From Falsochrobactrum tianjinense (lineage in GTDB: Bacteria > Pseudomonadota > Alphaproteobacteria > Rhizobiales > Rhizobiaceae), in contig NZ_JAHRVA010000003.1 of NCBI RefSeq assembly GCF_019100495.1, forward strand, positions 310,001 through 374,000: DNA of 64,000 bases, written 5' to 3'. Position 1 is the stretch's first letter; every line of letters begins with the position of its first letter. The notes under the pieces were generated by a model. That model was not told where the DNA came from, did not search any database, and saw nothing but the letters and a program-made list of their open reading frames with translations. Below, piece after piece: positions 18,162-26,712 of the stretch. The position numbers and the translations under genes are program-made.

Positions 18162-18953
18162 TCAGCTTCTCGATGAAGCGAGGCGCACCAGAACGGCAGC
18201 CAGTGTCGCTACGATCATCACCACGGAAATCGCGGCCACCGCCGGATCGACCCGCTCGGTCAGGGTCTTCCAGATAATGACGGGAAGGGTGGTGACCTTG
18301 CGGCTGGTGATGAACAGCACGACAACCACTTCATCCCATGACGTGACGAAGGAAAACGCGGCACCGGACAAAATGCCGGGCAAGGCGTTTGGAACAACGA
18401 TGCGTCGCAGCACCGTCAGCGGCGAGGCGCCGAGGCTGCGCGCGGCCTGCTCGATGCGGCGGTCGAAACCGCTGAGCGAGGTGGATACGGTGATCAGAAC
18501 CAGCGGCAGGCACACAATGGTGTGGGCAACCACGACGCCGCCGATGGAATCGAGCCACTTGAGGTCGATCCAGCTTCGGTAGAAAGCCAGCGCATTGACG
18601 ATCGGCGGCACAATCAGCGGTGCCAGGATCATGATGCGCAGATAATGTGTGAACCTTGAGTTCAGCCGCCACAGGCCGATGGCGCAGACGGTTCCGAGAA
18701 CCGTGGCGCAAAGTGTCGTCAGCCCCGCGATGATGAGGCTGGTGATGATGCTTTGCGACCAGCGCACATCCGTCAGCAGCTTGACATAGTGCTGGAAGGA
18801 AATCCCGTCATCCGGCATCGACAGATAGCGCTGCGTGGTGACGGAAACCGGGAAGGTGACCAAAAGAGGGGCGAGCAAGAAAAGAAGCCCGATCCAGCCG
18901 CAGGCGAGGATCAGCGTTCTCGAAAGGCGTGAGGTGGCAGCAACTTCCATCAT
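18162..18953 (-). CDS. ABC importer permease, PotC-like
   Basis: A 263-residue permease with six predicted membrane segments (first at about residues 16-38, LILACGWIGLLFLLAPLLVTF). The docking loop is IEQAARSLGASPLTVLRRIVVPNALPG. The start is the ATG at 18953, preceded by GGGAGGCGA and overlapping the stop of the PotB-like gene (ATGA); the open frame upstream is only a shadow of that gene. It is the second membrane subunit of the importer. Confidence 0.9.
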   Translation of the reverse strand: MMEVAATSRLSRTLILACGWIGLLFLLAPLLVTFPVSVTTQRYLSMPDDGISFQHYVKLLTDVRWSQSIITSLIIAGLTTLCATVLGTVCAIGLWRLNSRFTHYLRIMILAPLIVPPIVNALAFYRSWIDLKWLDSIGGVVVAHTIVCLPLVLITVSTSLSGFDRRIEQAARSLGASPLTVLRRIVVPNALPGILSGAAFSFVTSWDEVVVVLFITSRKVTTLPVIIWKTLTERVDPAVAAISVVMIVATLAAVLVRLASSRS

Positions 18954-19798
18954 TCGCCTCCCTTGCCGAAAATACTTTCCCAGTCGGCGAAGCGCCCGAG
19001 GGCCGCGATCACCGCGAACACCGAGGCAAGCAGAACCGAAGCAAGCATGGTCGCTGTGCCCCATTCCAGCGTCTCGTGAACCTGCACGCTGATATATTCG
19101 GCAACCATCATCACTCGTCCGCCACCGAGGATTGCCGGGGTGACGTAGAAGCCGAGCGAGAACACGAAGATCAGAATGAAGGACGAGAACAGCCCGGGCA
19201 TGGTCAGCGGCAGGAACACGCGCCTGAATACGGTGAAGGCGGGCGCGCCAAGGCTGCGCGCGGCGTTGAGGATACGCGCATCGATCGAGCGCATGCTGGC
19301 ATAAAGCGGCAGAATGCCAAAAGGCAGCATGTAGTGCACCATGCCGATGACGACGCCGATCTCATTTCGGACGAGGCTGAACGGCGTGTCGATTAGCCCG
19401 GTCGACATCAGAGCACTGTTAAGCACGCCATTGCCTCTGAGCACCGTTACCCAGGCGAAGGCGCGGATGAGCACCGACAGCCACAGGGGCAGCAGGATCA
19501 GCACGAACATGAGGTTGCGGGTTCTCGGGGCGGCTAGTGTGAGGGCTGCCGCCATCACATAGGAAACGGCTAAAGTGATCGCGGTGGTGAGAATGCAGAT
19601 CCTCACCGTGGTCCATATCACCCGGCCGATCACGTCAGACGTCACCAGCTGTCCGTAATTGGCCAGCGCGCCGGGCTGTTCGGTTACGCTCAGCGCCAGA
19701 ATACGGATGAGCGGCAGAAGGTACAAAAACGCGATCAGCAGGACCGCCGGAGCGATCATGATAAGAGCGACGCGCGTGCGATGACTTGGCAAAGTCAT
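18950..19798 (-). CDS. ABC importer permease, PotB-like
   Basis: A 282-residue permease. The first membrane segment (about 10-35, VALIMIAPAVLLIAFLYLLPLI) is followed by a short periplasmic loop and five more segments. The docking loop ILNAARSLGAPAFTVFRRVFLPLTMPG is typical of PotB/HMA-type importers. Its start overlaps the stop of the amidohydrolase gene by ATGA, which indicates translational coupling of the hydrolase to the importer. It pairs with the PotC-like protein. Confidence 0.9.
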   Translation of the reverse strand: MTLPSHRTRVALIMIAPAVLLIAFLYLLPLIRILALSVTEQPGALANYGQLVTSDVIGRVIWTTVRICILTTAITLAVSYVMAAALTLAAPRTRNLMFVLILLPLWLSVLIRAFAWVTVLRGNGVLNSALMSTGLIDTPFSLVRNEIGVVIGMVHYMLPFGILPLYASMRSIDARILNAARSLGAPAFTVFRRVFLPLTMPGLFSSFILIFVFSLGFYVTPAILGGGRVMMVAEYISVQVHETLEWGTATMLASVLLASVFAVIAALGRFADWESIFGKGGE

Positions 19799-21420
19799 GA
19801 CTGATAAACCGTCTTTCCATGGACGATGGTGCGGTTGACCTCGATATGCGGGATGCGCTCGGGATCGACCGTGAAGATGTCTTCTTCAAGGATGACGAAA
19901 TCGGCCAGTTTACCGGCGGCTATGGAGCCCTTGATCGCTTCCTCACGTCCGACATAGGCGCCGTGCAGCGTATAGGCCTTCACGGCTTCCCACACACTGA
20001 TCGCTTGGTTGAGACCAACGGACTGGCCGCTGTCTGACTTGCGGGTGACCAGCGAATAAATGCCGCGCAGTGGGTTCGGATGACAGATAGGTGCATCGGA
20101 ATGGCCGGGCGCGACCATGCCCATTTCGATCCAGCTGCGGTGCGGCATCATGTGATCCATCGCATCCTGCCCCCGCACACGAATGTAAGCGTCGCCGAAT
20201 TCGTAGAGGAAAGCGCTGGCGGAAGAGGGGATCACGCCCAGCCTTTTCATGCGCTCGCGGATCGCAGGAGTGGCATAGCAGGTGTGCTCGACACGCAGGC
20301 GATGGTCGTCCTGCGGGCAGGCCTTCAGGGCTGCCTCAAAGGCATCGAGGACAAAGTCGATGCCGCGATCGCCGATGCCGTCGGCGAATACGGTGAGGCC
20401 TGCTGAAAGGGCAGACGTCACGCGCTCGCGAAAATCGTCTGCGCTGTAAAGCACCATGCCCGTATTGTGGTCCGGTTCACCCAGAACCTTTTCACCGATA
20501 TAGGGTTCGTAATAGGCGGCGGTGCGTCCCGCCGTACTGCAATCGGGGCACCATTCAACGCCGATGATGCGCACCCATTCGTCCCCGAAACCGGAACGTA
20601 TGCCAGCACGGATGCAGGATTCGACAAGGCCGTTTTCTTTGCCGCTGACCATGATGCCGACGCGTATGGGAAGTTCGCCGGCGCGGTGCAGATCCTGAAA
20701 AGCGCGGATGCCGTTTGAGGTGGTGAGCGAATTGTGAATCGAAGTGATGCCGTAGCCGAGAAACTCGGAGAATACCGCCTTGAGACCCTCGGCAAAGTCG
20801 GTGGCGGTGTAATCCTTGCTGATCTCATCGACGACGATATAGGCAGCGTTCTCTTTCAGCAGACCGGTTGGAAGACCGGTTGCCGGATCGCGCTCGATGC
20901 GGCCGAAGGGAGGGTCCTCGGTCATCGTCCACAGGCCGGCGCGCTGAAGGGCTATGGTGTTGACTATACCCAGATGGCAGTCGGTCCGATACACGAAGAC
21001 CGGATGGCCGTTGCCAGCAAGGTCCAGCTCCTCCAGCGTGGGATAACCGCCCAGCTTGTTGTCGTCATAACGGAAGCCGACGAACCATTCGCCTTCGCTC
21101 AGATGCGCCGTGGCTTTTGCAATGCGGTCCAGAACCTCCTCTTTCGAGCCGACATTCGGCCAGCTGAAATCGGCCCATTTATGCACCCGCGCGCCATAGA
21201 CGTCGGCATGGCAGTGTGAATCGATGAAACCCGGCAACATGGTGCGACCACCGGCATCCAGCATTTCGGTGGAGGGCCCGGTAAACGGCTCCATGTCGGC
21301 TGCCGTTCCGGTGGCGATAATGTGGCCTTCGCGAACAGCGACCGCCTCGCAGAACGGCATCTGCTCGTCCATGGTTGCTATTTTGGAATTGCGGATCACG
21401 GTATCGGCAAACAGAGGCAT
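19795..21420 (-). CDS. YtcJ-family metal-dependent amidohydrolase
   Basis: A 541-residue amidohydrolase of the YtcJ/N-substituted formamide deformylase group. The beta-sandwich start holds MPLFADTVIRNSKI. The metal-binding HxH is in LPGFIDSHCHADVYG (about residues 66-80). Further motifs are LRVEHTCYA and GHSDAPICHPNP, the latter carrying the Asp after strand 8. The chosen ATG 21420 follows AGGATGAAAG and fits the family start. Members hydrolyse N-substituted formamides, amides or cyclic ureides. It is embedded between the binding protein and permease genes, so it probably acts on the imported compound. No signal peptide is seen. Confidence 0.88.
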   Translation of the reverse strand: MPLFADTVIRNSKIATMDEQMPFCEAVAVREGHIIATGTAADMEPFTGPSTEMLDAGGRTMLPGFIDSHCHADVYGARVHKWADFSWPNVGSKEEVLDRIAKATAHLSEGEWFVGFRYDDNKLGGYPTLEELDLAGNGHPVFVYRTDCHLGIVNTIALQRAGLWTMTEDPPFGRIERDPATGLPTGLLKENAAYIVVDEISKDYTATDFAEGLKAVFSEFLGYGITSIHNSLTTSNGIRAFQDLHRAGELPIRVGIMVSGKENGLVESCIRAGIRSGFGDEWVRIIGVEWCPDCSTAGRTAAYYEPYIGEKVLGEPDHNTGMVLYSADDFRERVTSALSAGLTVFADGIGDRGIDFVLDAFEAALKACPQDDHRLRVEHTCYATPAIRERMKRLGVIPSSASAFLYEFGDAYIRVRGQDAMDHMMPHRSWIEMGMVAPGHSDAPICHPNPLRGIYSLVTRKSDSGQSVGLNQAISVWEAVKAYTLHGAYVGREEAIKGSIAAGKLADFVILEEDIFTVDPERIPHIEVNRTIVHGKTVYQS

Positions 21421-21546
21421 GAGGCTTTCATCCTGTTGAGGTAGGTGTTTGCGAGGTTTCGCCGGATAACGCCCGATACGAAAGGGCGCGGGGCGAGAGG
21501 GCGCGCGCTTCGCCGCGCACGCCATCCGTCGATATGGGCTACCGCA

Positions 21547-22653
21547 TTACGACGACAGAAGGTCGAGGAAACGCTTGGTGACGGGGACGATGTTCTCGCC
21601 ATACCAGTCAGCGTTCTGAAGCACCATCGACTTCATGTTTTCCGGAGAACCCGGATTGCCCTTGTTCCGCTCGGCGCTCAGCATTGCAACCGCTTCTGGA
21701 TTTGCCGGGCCGTTGCCAAGCAGATCGAACAGTTCAAGCTGCGATTTCGGGTCCTGCATCGAGGCCAGGAACTCCATCGCCAGCTGCTTACCGGCCGGAT
21801 TGTTCTTCGCCACCGACATGACGCCCGGTTGCAACATGCCCTGATTGAAGGTGTATCTGAACCGACCAGCGGATTCATCGGCAAGCAGGTTTGCGCGCGT
21901 ATGCCACAGCTGGCCCATGGTGACCTCACCGTCGCGGAACAGCTGCTGGCTGCTCGCACCGGTATCCCACAGAACGATGTGATCCTTGATTTCTTCGATC
22001 TTGGCGAGTGCCCGGTCGACATCCAGCGGATAAAGCTGATCGAGCGGAACGCCGTCGGCCAGCAGGGCGGCCTCCAGAGCTCCCGCCATGTATTTGTAGA
22101 AGACGCGCTTTCCGGGGAAGCGCTTGACGTCCCAGAAATCGGCCCAGTTCTGCGGCTCCTCGCCCTTGAAGGCGGCGCTGTCATAGGTCATCACCGAGCC
22201 GTAGACGAACACGGTGGAGCCCCAGCGGTAATCCATGCCGGGCAGGACCTTTTCGCGGTCGAAAATAGCGTAGTCGGTCTCCTCGACGGCATCGAGCGCG
22301 CCGAGAGACGCCTGAGTTCCTACGCCGCCGTCGATGATGTCCCAGGTGACATTGCCGGCATCCACCATGGCCCGGACGCGCCCCGGAGAGGGGCCGGTGC
22401 CATCCATGACGACGGGAATGCCCGTCCTGGCGGTGAAGGGTTCACCCCAGACCTTGCTGTAGCCTTCTTCCGCATCTCCGCCCCACATGGCGAAGACGAT
22501 CTCCCTGGCCTGCGCTGTGACGGCACCCGGCAGCAAGCCGGCAGCGCCGATGAGCGCGCCCAGCTTCAGCATCTGGCGACGGTTCAGAGCGCCCGTGCGG
22601 GCACGCTCCATCGCAACCAGCAATGTGTCTGTCAGATAGCCGTGTCCGTTCAT
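21547..22653 (-). CDS. ABC importer substrate-binding protein, PotD-like, Tat signal
   Basis: A 368-residue periplasmic binding protein. The leader carries a twin-arginine motif NRRQMLKLG followed by a hydrophobic stretch and an AQA cleavage site near residue 48, so export by Tat is likely. The mature part shows the PotD/spermidine-type fold (WDIIDGGVGTQASL, WADFWDVKRFPGKRVF, WHTRANLLADE). A strong GGAGGAG lies before ATG 22653. It is the first gene of the minus-strand operon and determines ligand specificity. Members bind polyamines, opines, thiamine or aminophosphonates; which of these applies is not visible. Confidence 0.9.
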   Translation of the reverse strand: MNGHGYLTDTLLVAMERARTGALNRRQMLKLGALIGAAGLLPGAVTAQAREIVFAMWGGDAEEGYSKVWGEPFTARTGIPVVMDGTGPSPGRVRAMVDAGNVTWDIIDGGVGTQASLGALDAVEETDYAIFDREKVLPGMDYRWGSTVFVYGSVMTYDSAAFKGEEPQNWADFWDVKRFPGKRVFYKYMAGALEAALLADGVPLDQLYPLDVDRALAKIEEIKDHIVLWDTGASSQQLFRDGEVTMGQLWHTRANLLADESAGRFRYTFNQGMLQPGVMSVAKNNPAGKQLAMEFLASMQDPKSQLELFDLLGNGPANPEAVAMLSAERNKGNPGSPENMKSMVLQNADWYGENIVPVTKRFLDLLSS

Positions 22654-22701
22654 GCGAATCTCCTCCCTATGTTTGCAAAAGCCGATATGTGATCGTCAAA
22701 A

Positions 22702-22820
22702 CTAATATGTCAGTTATTAAAACGCTCTCAGAAAATAGCTCTCATGTCAATTCAGATTCATAGATAGCGCTGATTTCAGGGATTTTATGCTGGCTATAGC
22801 GATATTATCTGATATGTTAG
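22702..22820. promoter_or_regulatory. Divergent control region with paired 12-mers CTRATATGTYAG
   Basis: CTAATATGTCAG (22702-22713) and CTGATATGTTAG (22809-22820) are the same 12-mer with two transitions, in direct orientation 107 bases apart. They flank the gap between the PotD-like gene and the GntR gene. They are candidate binding sites for the local regulator. Confidence 0.4.
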
Positions 22821-22835
22821 TTGGAGTTACTGACA

Positions 22836-22853
22836 TTGCAAGCATGCTTGCAA
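22836..22853. promoter_or_regulatory. Perfect 18-bp palindrome, candidate GntR operator
   Basis: TTGCAAGCATGCTTGCAA is perfectly self-complementary and lies 23 bases before the preferred start of the GntR gene. An 18-bp perfect palindrome is very unlikely by chance at such a position. It fits a dimer-binding operator for autoregulation. Confidence 0.6.
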
Positions 22854-22876
22854 ATTGTCCGGAAACAGAGGGCTGG

Positions 22877-23593
22877 ATGGAGCACGGGGCAATGGAAGGC
22901 GCAGAGGTGGCCGAATTCGCGGACATGGGGGCGGCAGCTGGAAATGCTGGCACCACTATGGCGCGCATTGCCTATGAGCGGCTTGAGGAGATGATCATTC
23001 TCGGCCAGCTTGAGCCACGCACGCGTCTTTCCGAGCACATGCTTTCACAGGCTTTATCGCTGGGGCGCACCCCTATCCGGGAAGCTCTGCAGAAGCTGCG
23101 TGAGAACCATCTTATGGAAATCCGTGCCCGCTCGGGCGTGTTCGTTACCGAGGTCAATTTCCGGGATCAGTTTCTGGTCATGGAAGTGCGCTGGCCGCTG
23201 GAATGCATGGTCGCGCGCCGGGCCGCGCGTATGGCCACCCCGCAGGATCGGGAAGCTTTCGCGGAAATTGCCCGCAGCATGCGGGCGGTGGCTGAAGCCG
23301 GTGACAAGGTCGGCCTGATGAAGGTGGACCGTGAGTTCAAGGACCTGTCGCTGAGGGTGGTGCGCAACAAATATCTGGCGGCCGCGCTCACGCCAATCCA
23401 TGCCAATGCGCGGCGGTTCTATTTCTCCCATCTGAAGACAACGAACGTGCCCATCGGCCGTGCTCATGCGGTGGCGATCGAGGCGATCAGCCGTGGTGAT
23501 GAGGCTGGCGCAGTTGCTGCGACGGAGCTGTTCCTTGCCGATATGGAAGCGTTCATGAAGAACGCGCTTGCCGATGCGGTCAGCCACAGCTGA
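22877..23593 (+). CDS. GntR-family transcriptional regulator (FCD subfamily)
   Basis: A regulator of about 238 residues from ATG 22877. The winged helix is near residues 30-95 (YERLEEMIILGQLEPRTRLS, LGRTPIREALQKLRENHLME), then an FCD helical domain with MKVDREFKDLSLRVVRNKYL and a RAHAVAIEAI helix. The frame is open back to an ATG at 22787, but that would include the palindrome and a low-complexity non-conserved leader. AGAGGG before 22877 and an ATG at 22892 are both reasonable starts. It is divergent from the importer operon and followed after 72 bases by the ThDP gene. It probably controls both. Confidence 0.85.
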   Translation: MEHGAMEGAEVAEFADMGAAAGNAGTTMARIAYERLEEMIILGQLEPRTRLSEHMLSQALSLGRTPIREALQKLRENHLMEIRARSGVFVTEVNFRDQFLVMEVRWPLECMVARRAARMATPQDREAFAEIARSMRAVAEAGDKVGLMKVDREFKDLSLRVVRNKYLAAALTPIHANARRFYFSHLKTTNVPIGRAHAVAIEAISRGDEAGAVAATELFLADMEAFMKNALADAVSHS

Positions 23594-23665
23594 GAGGCAG
23601 CGGAACGACGAGGGTCTGCTTCGGCTGAAATCCCGTCCGACGAAATGAATGATGAAAGGGAAGAT

Positions 23666-25216
23666 ATGAACGGCGCCGACATGCTTTGCGATGTGCTTCT
23701 GGTAAATGACATCGACGTTTGCTTCGCTAATCCCGGAACCTCGGAAATGCACTTCGTGGCTGCGCTTGATCGCAAGCCGCAGATGCGCTGTGTACTGGGG
23801 CTTGCCGAGGGGGTGGTGACGGGCGCCGCCGACGGTTACGCGCGCATGGCCGACAGGCCTGCCGCCACCCTGCTACACACAGGGCCGGGGCTCGCCAACG
23901 GTCTGGCCAATCTGCACAATGCCCGCCGCGCCCGCACACCCATGGTCAATGTGGTGGGCGATCATGCTACCTATCATCTTCAGCATGACGCTCCGCTGAC
24001 CAGTGATATCGAAGGCCTTGCCCGTCCGATGTCGCACTGGGTTGGCCGTATCGAAAGCTCCGGAGAGGTTCGGACCCGCACGGAAGAAGCTTATCGCGAG
24101 GCGCAGATGCGCCGGGGTGTCTCTACGCTCATCCTTCCGGCGGATGCGGCATGGGGCGAGGTTCAGCCCGAAACGCTCGGCCCCGTAAGCCTGCCGCAAC
24201 CGCCCTCCGTTTCCGCAGATGTGCTTTCCGCTGCCGGAGCGGCGCTGCGTAGCGGCAGGCGCGTGGCCATCATCCTGGCCGGCCGTGCCCTGCGCGCCGG
24301 TGCCCTCGAAACCGCCGGCCGCATAGCGGCTGCCACCGGTGCGGCGCTGTTCTCGCAGACCTCCGATCGCACTGCCCGGGGCGCTGGCAGGGTTGCCGCC
24401 CGTCCGGTGCCTTACAACGTCGATCAGGCGGTGCAGACACTGCGCGAGTTCGAAGTGGCGATCTGTCTGGGCGGACATGCCCCGGTCGGGTTCTTTGCCT
24501 ATCCTGGCAAGCCCGGTACGATGCTGTCGCCCGACTGCGAGGTCATTCAGCTTGCAGAGCATGAGCACGATCTGGCCGGTGCGCTTGAGGCGCTTGCCGC
24601 CGAAATCGGCGTGCGTGACGATGCTCCATTCGTGGCCGACCGCTTTACCCAGCGCGAGATCGCTTCACCAAATGGCGTGCTCGATGCAGACAGCATTTCG
24701 ATTGCGGTGGCGCGCGCTCTGCCCGAAGACGCAATCTTGATCGATGAGGCGATCACCTCGGGCGGGCGACTGACGGCGCTGTCGCCGGGGCTCGTTCCGC
24801 ATGATCATGTGCCGCTGACCGGCGGTGCGATTGGCGAAGGCATTCCGCTGGCGGTTGGCGCGGCCATTGCCTGTCCCGAGCGCAAGGTCGTTGCTATGCA
24901 GGCTGACGGCAGCGGCATGTACACCGTGCAGGGCCTGTGGACGCAGGCACGCGAAAATCTCGATGTGGTGACCGTCATCCTGTCGAACCGCGCCTATGCC
25001 ATTCTGCAGGGCGAAATGCGCAATGTCGGCGTCAACACTTTTGGACGCAACGCGCGGCGCATGCTCGATCTGGACTCCCCCGACCTCGACTGGTGCCTGA
25101 TAGCGCGCGGTATGGGTGTGGAAGCTGCCCGTGCCGACACGATCGAGCAGTTTATCGATTTGTTCGGGACAGCGCTGACAAGGAAAGGGCCGTTCCTCAT
25201 CGAGGCGCGAATCTGA
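23666..25216 (+). CDS. Thiamine-diphosphate-dependent enzyme, acetolactate synthase large-subunit-like
   Basis: A 516-residue ThDP enzyme. The PYR domain begins NGADMLCDVLLVNDIDVCFA. The catalytic Glu is E48 in LGLAEGVVTGAADGYARMAD. The cofactor motif near residue 411 reads ADGSGMYTVQGLW and ends in SNRAYAIL, so the usual GDG and NN are ADG and NR, as in a subgroup of uncharacterised ALS-like proteins. It is shorter than biosynthetic acetolactate synthase and lacks a small subunit. ATG 23666 is preceded by GAAAGGGAAG, better than ATG 23645. Decarboxylation or carboligation of a 2-oxo acid derived from the imported compound is the likely role (inference). Confidence 0.82.
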   Translation: MNGADMLCDVLLVNDIDVCFANPGTSEMHFVAALDRKPQMRCVLGLAEGVVTGAADGYARMADRPAATLLHTGPGLANGLANLHNARRARTPMVNVVGDHATYHLQHDAPLTSDIEGLARPMSHWVGRIESSGEVRTRTEEAYREAQMRRGVSTLILPADAAWGEVQPETLGPVSLPQPPSVSADVLSAAGAALRSGRRVAIILAGRALRAGALETAGRIAAATGAALFSQTSDRTARGAGRVAARPVPYNVDQAVQTLREFEVAICLGGHAPVGFFAYPGKPGTMLSPDCEVIQLAEHEHDLAGALEALAAEIGVRDDAPFVADRFTQREIASPNGVLDADSISIAVARALPEDAILIDEAITSGGRLTALSPGLVPHDHVPLTGGAIGEGIPLAVGAAIACPERKVVAMQADGSGMYTVQGLWTQARENLDVVTVILSNRAYAILQGEMRNVGVNTFGRNARRMLDLDSPDLDWCLIARGMGVEAARADTIEQFIDLFGTALTRKGPFLIEARI

Positions 25217-25304
25217 AGCATTGCCTCAAAGCGCGACAGCTTCGGCGCCACGTCTTGTCTGAAGGCCAATTGTAAAACGTAAGCGGATGCCGAGGCACCC
25301 CCGT

Positions 25305-25412
25305 TCAGCAGGCGCGTATGTCGCGATAGAGCGATTGCAAAGCCTTGAAGGCAGCGTAGCGCTGTTCATGCAGCTCAGTGACAGCGCCTGTCGCGGGCTG
25401 AACGGTTGATCC
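25305..25412 (-). pseudogene. C-terminal remnant of an FGGY carbohydrate kinase
   Basis: The minus-strand frame ending in a TGA at 25305-25307 reads PATGAVTELHEQRYAAFKAL then QSLYRDIRAC. This resembles the last helix of FGGY sugar kinases (xylulokinase/ribulokinase type), where an H-E-x-RY-x-x-F-x-x-L pattern is typical. Only about 35 residues remain. The assignment rests on pattern memory. Confidence 0.4.
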
Positions 25413-25420
25413 TGCCGTTC

Positions 25421-25624
25421 ATGGCACCTTTCTATTATCAGGTCGCCCAACCTTTCGGCTGGCTGGTGTTCCGCGTTGTCATTGGTGGGCTGCTGATGGT
25501 CGAAGGTTGGCCGGAGATTATCGCCCCCTTCGCACAGACAGGTTTCGTCGAGAGCCTTGGTCTTTATCCCGGGTGATTCTTCTCAGCACTGCTCGCGGTG
25601 ATGCAGTTCGTCGGCGACTTCCTC
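25421..25624 (+). pseudogene. DoxX-family membrane protein, N-terminal fragment cut by an IS6 element
   Basis: From ATG 25421 the frame reads FGWLVFRVVIGGLLMVEGWP, then TGFVESLGLYPG followed by a TGA (25574-25576) and, beyond it in the same frame, FFSALLAVMQFVGDFL. This is the first half of a DoxX protein with two membrane segments. It stops exactly at the terminal repeat of the insertion sequence at 25625. Both the nonsense codon and the truncation make it dead. Confidence 0.7.
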
Positions 25625-26440
25625 GGCTCTGTTGCAAAAAATCGGGTTGGTTAGAAAGAGGCTGGTTCCGCGGACGTCAAGCGGTCTGACCTTGGATATT
25701 CTTGGCGAGCAAGGCTACCGCTTCCGTCAGTGCGCTCGGCCCAATGCCGAAGGCTCGTTCGACAATACGTGCCTCTCCACGGACGTCGCCGGTCATGTTG
25801 AAAATTGCTGCCTGCCCTTTACGTAGCGCCCGCATAACTTCAAAACTTTTGATTGTAGCGTAGGCGGTTTTCAGCGTCTTGAACCTTCGTGCCGGCCTAA
25901 TCAACTGCTTCAACTTGCCATGATCGGCTTCTACGACATTATTCAAATACTTGATCTACCGGTGTGCAAGGTCCCCGGGCATTTGCCTTCGGCCTTGAGC
26001 TGGGCAATCGCAATACCGTAGGTCGGAGCCTTGCCCAGAAAGGGCTTTGCCACCTTGGCATTGCGCGTCGGGGACAAATAGAAGTCGATCGTATTACCGA
26101 ATTTGTCGACCGCCCTATACAAATAGGACCATTGCCCTCTCACCTTCACGTAGGTTTCATCGACGCGCCAGCTCGTGGATTGTGGCCGACGCCAGTGCCA
26201 CCGCTGCCGCTTTTCGATTTCGGGCGCGTACCTTTGAACTCAGCGATAAATCGTGGAATGATCGACTGCCACGCCCCGTTCGCTCATCATCTGCTCGAGA
26301 TTACGGTAGCTGACACCATAGCGACAATACCACCGATAATCTCACCTTTAAAATGGCGCCACTTGAAATCGTTCATGACAGGTCTCGCTGAAAACTACTC
26401 ACCTTCCTTCAGGCATGAGAAAAATTTTTGCAACAGAGCC
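25625..26440 (-). mobile_element. IS6-family insertion sequence (816 bp), inactive
   Basis: The ends are perfect 16-base terminal inverted repeats, GGCTCTGTTGCAAAAA at 25625-25640 and TTTTTGCAACAGAGCC at 26425-26440, the well-known IS6/IS26-group terminus. The length fits the family. The flanking 8-mers (acttcctc and tctcgaat) differ, so there is no target duplication. The left flank is a DoxX gene and the right flank an unrelated ATPase gene, each truncated at the repeat, which points to an IS-mediated deletion or rearrangement. Confidence 0.9.
25677..26376 (-). pseudogene. IS6-family transposase, multiply disrupted
   Basis: The start NDFKWRHFKGEII, the middle GVAVDHSTIYR and VKVRGQWSYLYRAVDKFGNT, and the end NVVEADHGKLKQLIRPARRF are clear IS6 transposase blocks. 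Damage is extensive: a deletion right after GEII, a TGA in place of the Trp codon after STIYR, loss of roughly 25 residues after FLGKA that includes the second catalytic Asp, and a frameshift plus TAG near 25945-25960. The element can move only with a helper. Confidence 0.9.
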
Positions 26441-26712
26441 TCTCGAATTGCGTCAAGTAAAAGTTGAAGTCCAAGTGTGGTCTTGCCACGCCCGGGGCGA
26501 CCGGCCACCAACAGCAGGTCACCGTCGTTTAGCCGGGATAGTATTGTTTCGGACAGTGATACCGCTGCGACGTGTGACGAGAGTAAACTCCATCTCGCAA
26601 ATCCTTCTTCACGCGCAATTTGGTCCAATGCTTCGTGCAAAGCGACATTATTATTCCGAGCCATCAGCTTAGCCCGGCGTTTCAACTGAAATAAGGGTGC
26701 AGAAAGTTTCAT
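26441..26712 (-). pseudogene. DnaB-helicase-like P-loop ATPase, 5' part truncated by the IS6 element
   Basis: From ATG 26712 the frame reads MKLSAPLFQLKRRAKLMARN, then a helical stretch (LHEALDQIAREEGFARWSLL) and a Walker A LLLVAGRPGRGKTTLGLQLL, and runs straight into the terminal repeat of the insertion sequence. About 90 residues remain. The arrangement resembles small DnaB/RecA-like ATPases found in mobile regions of Alphaproteobacteria. GGAGG lies upstream. Without Walker B it cannot work. Confidence 0.6.

Noticed and set aside
25279-25285. Second GTAAGCG, possible IS66 end
   Set aside because: A 7-mer is expected several times by chance in this window and no IS66 transposase sequence lies beside it.
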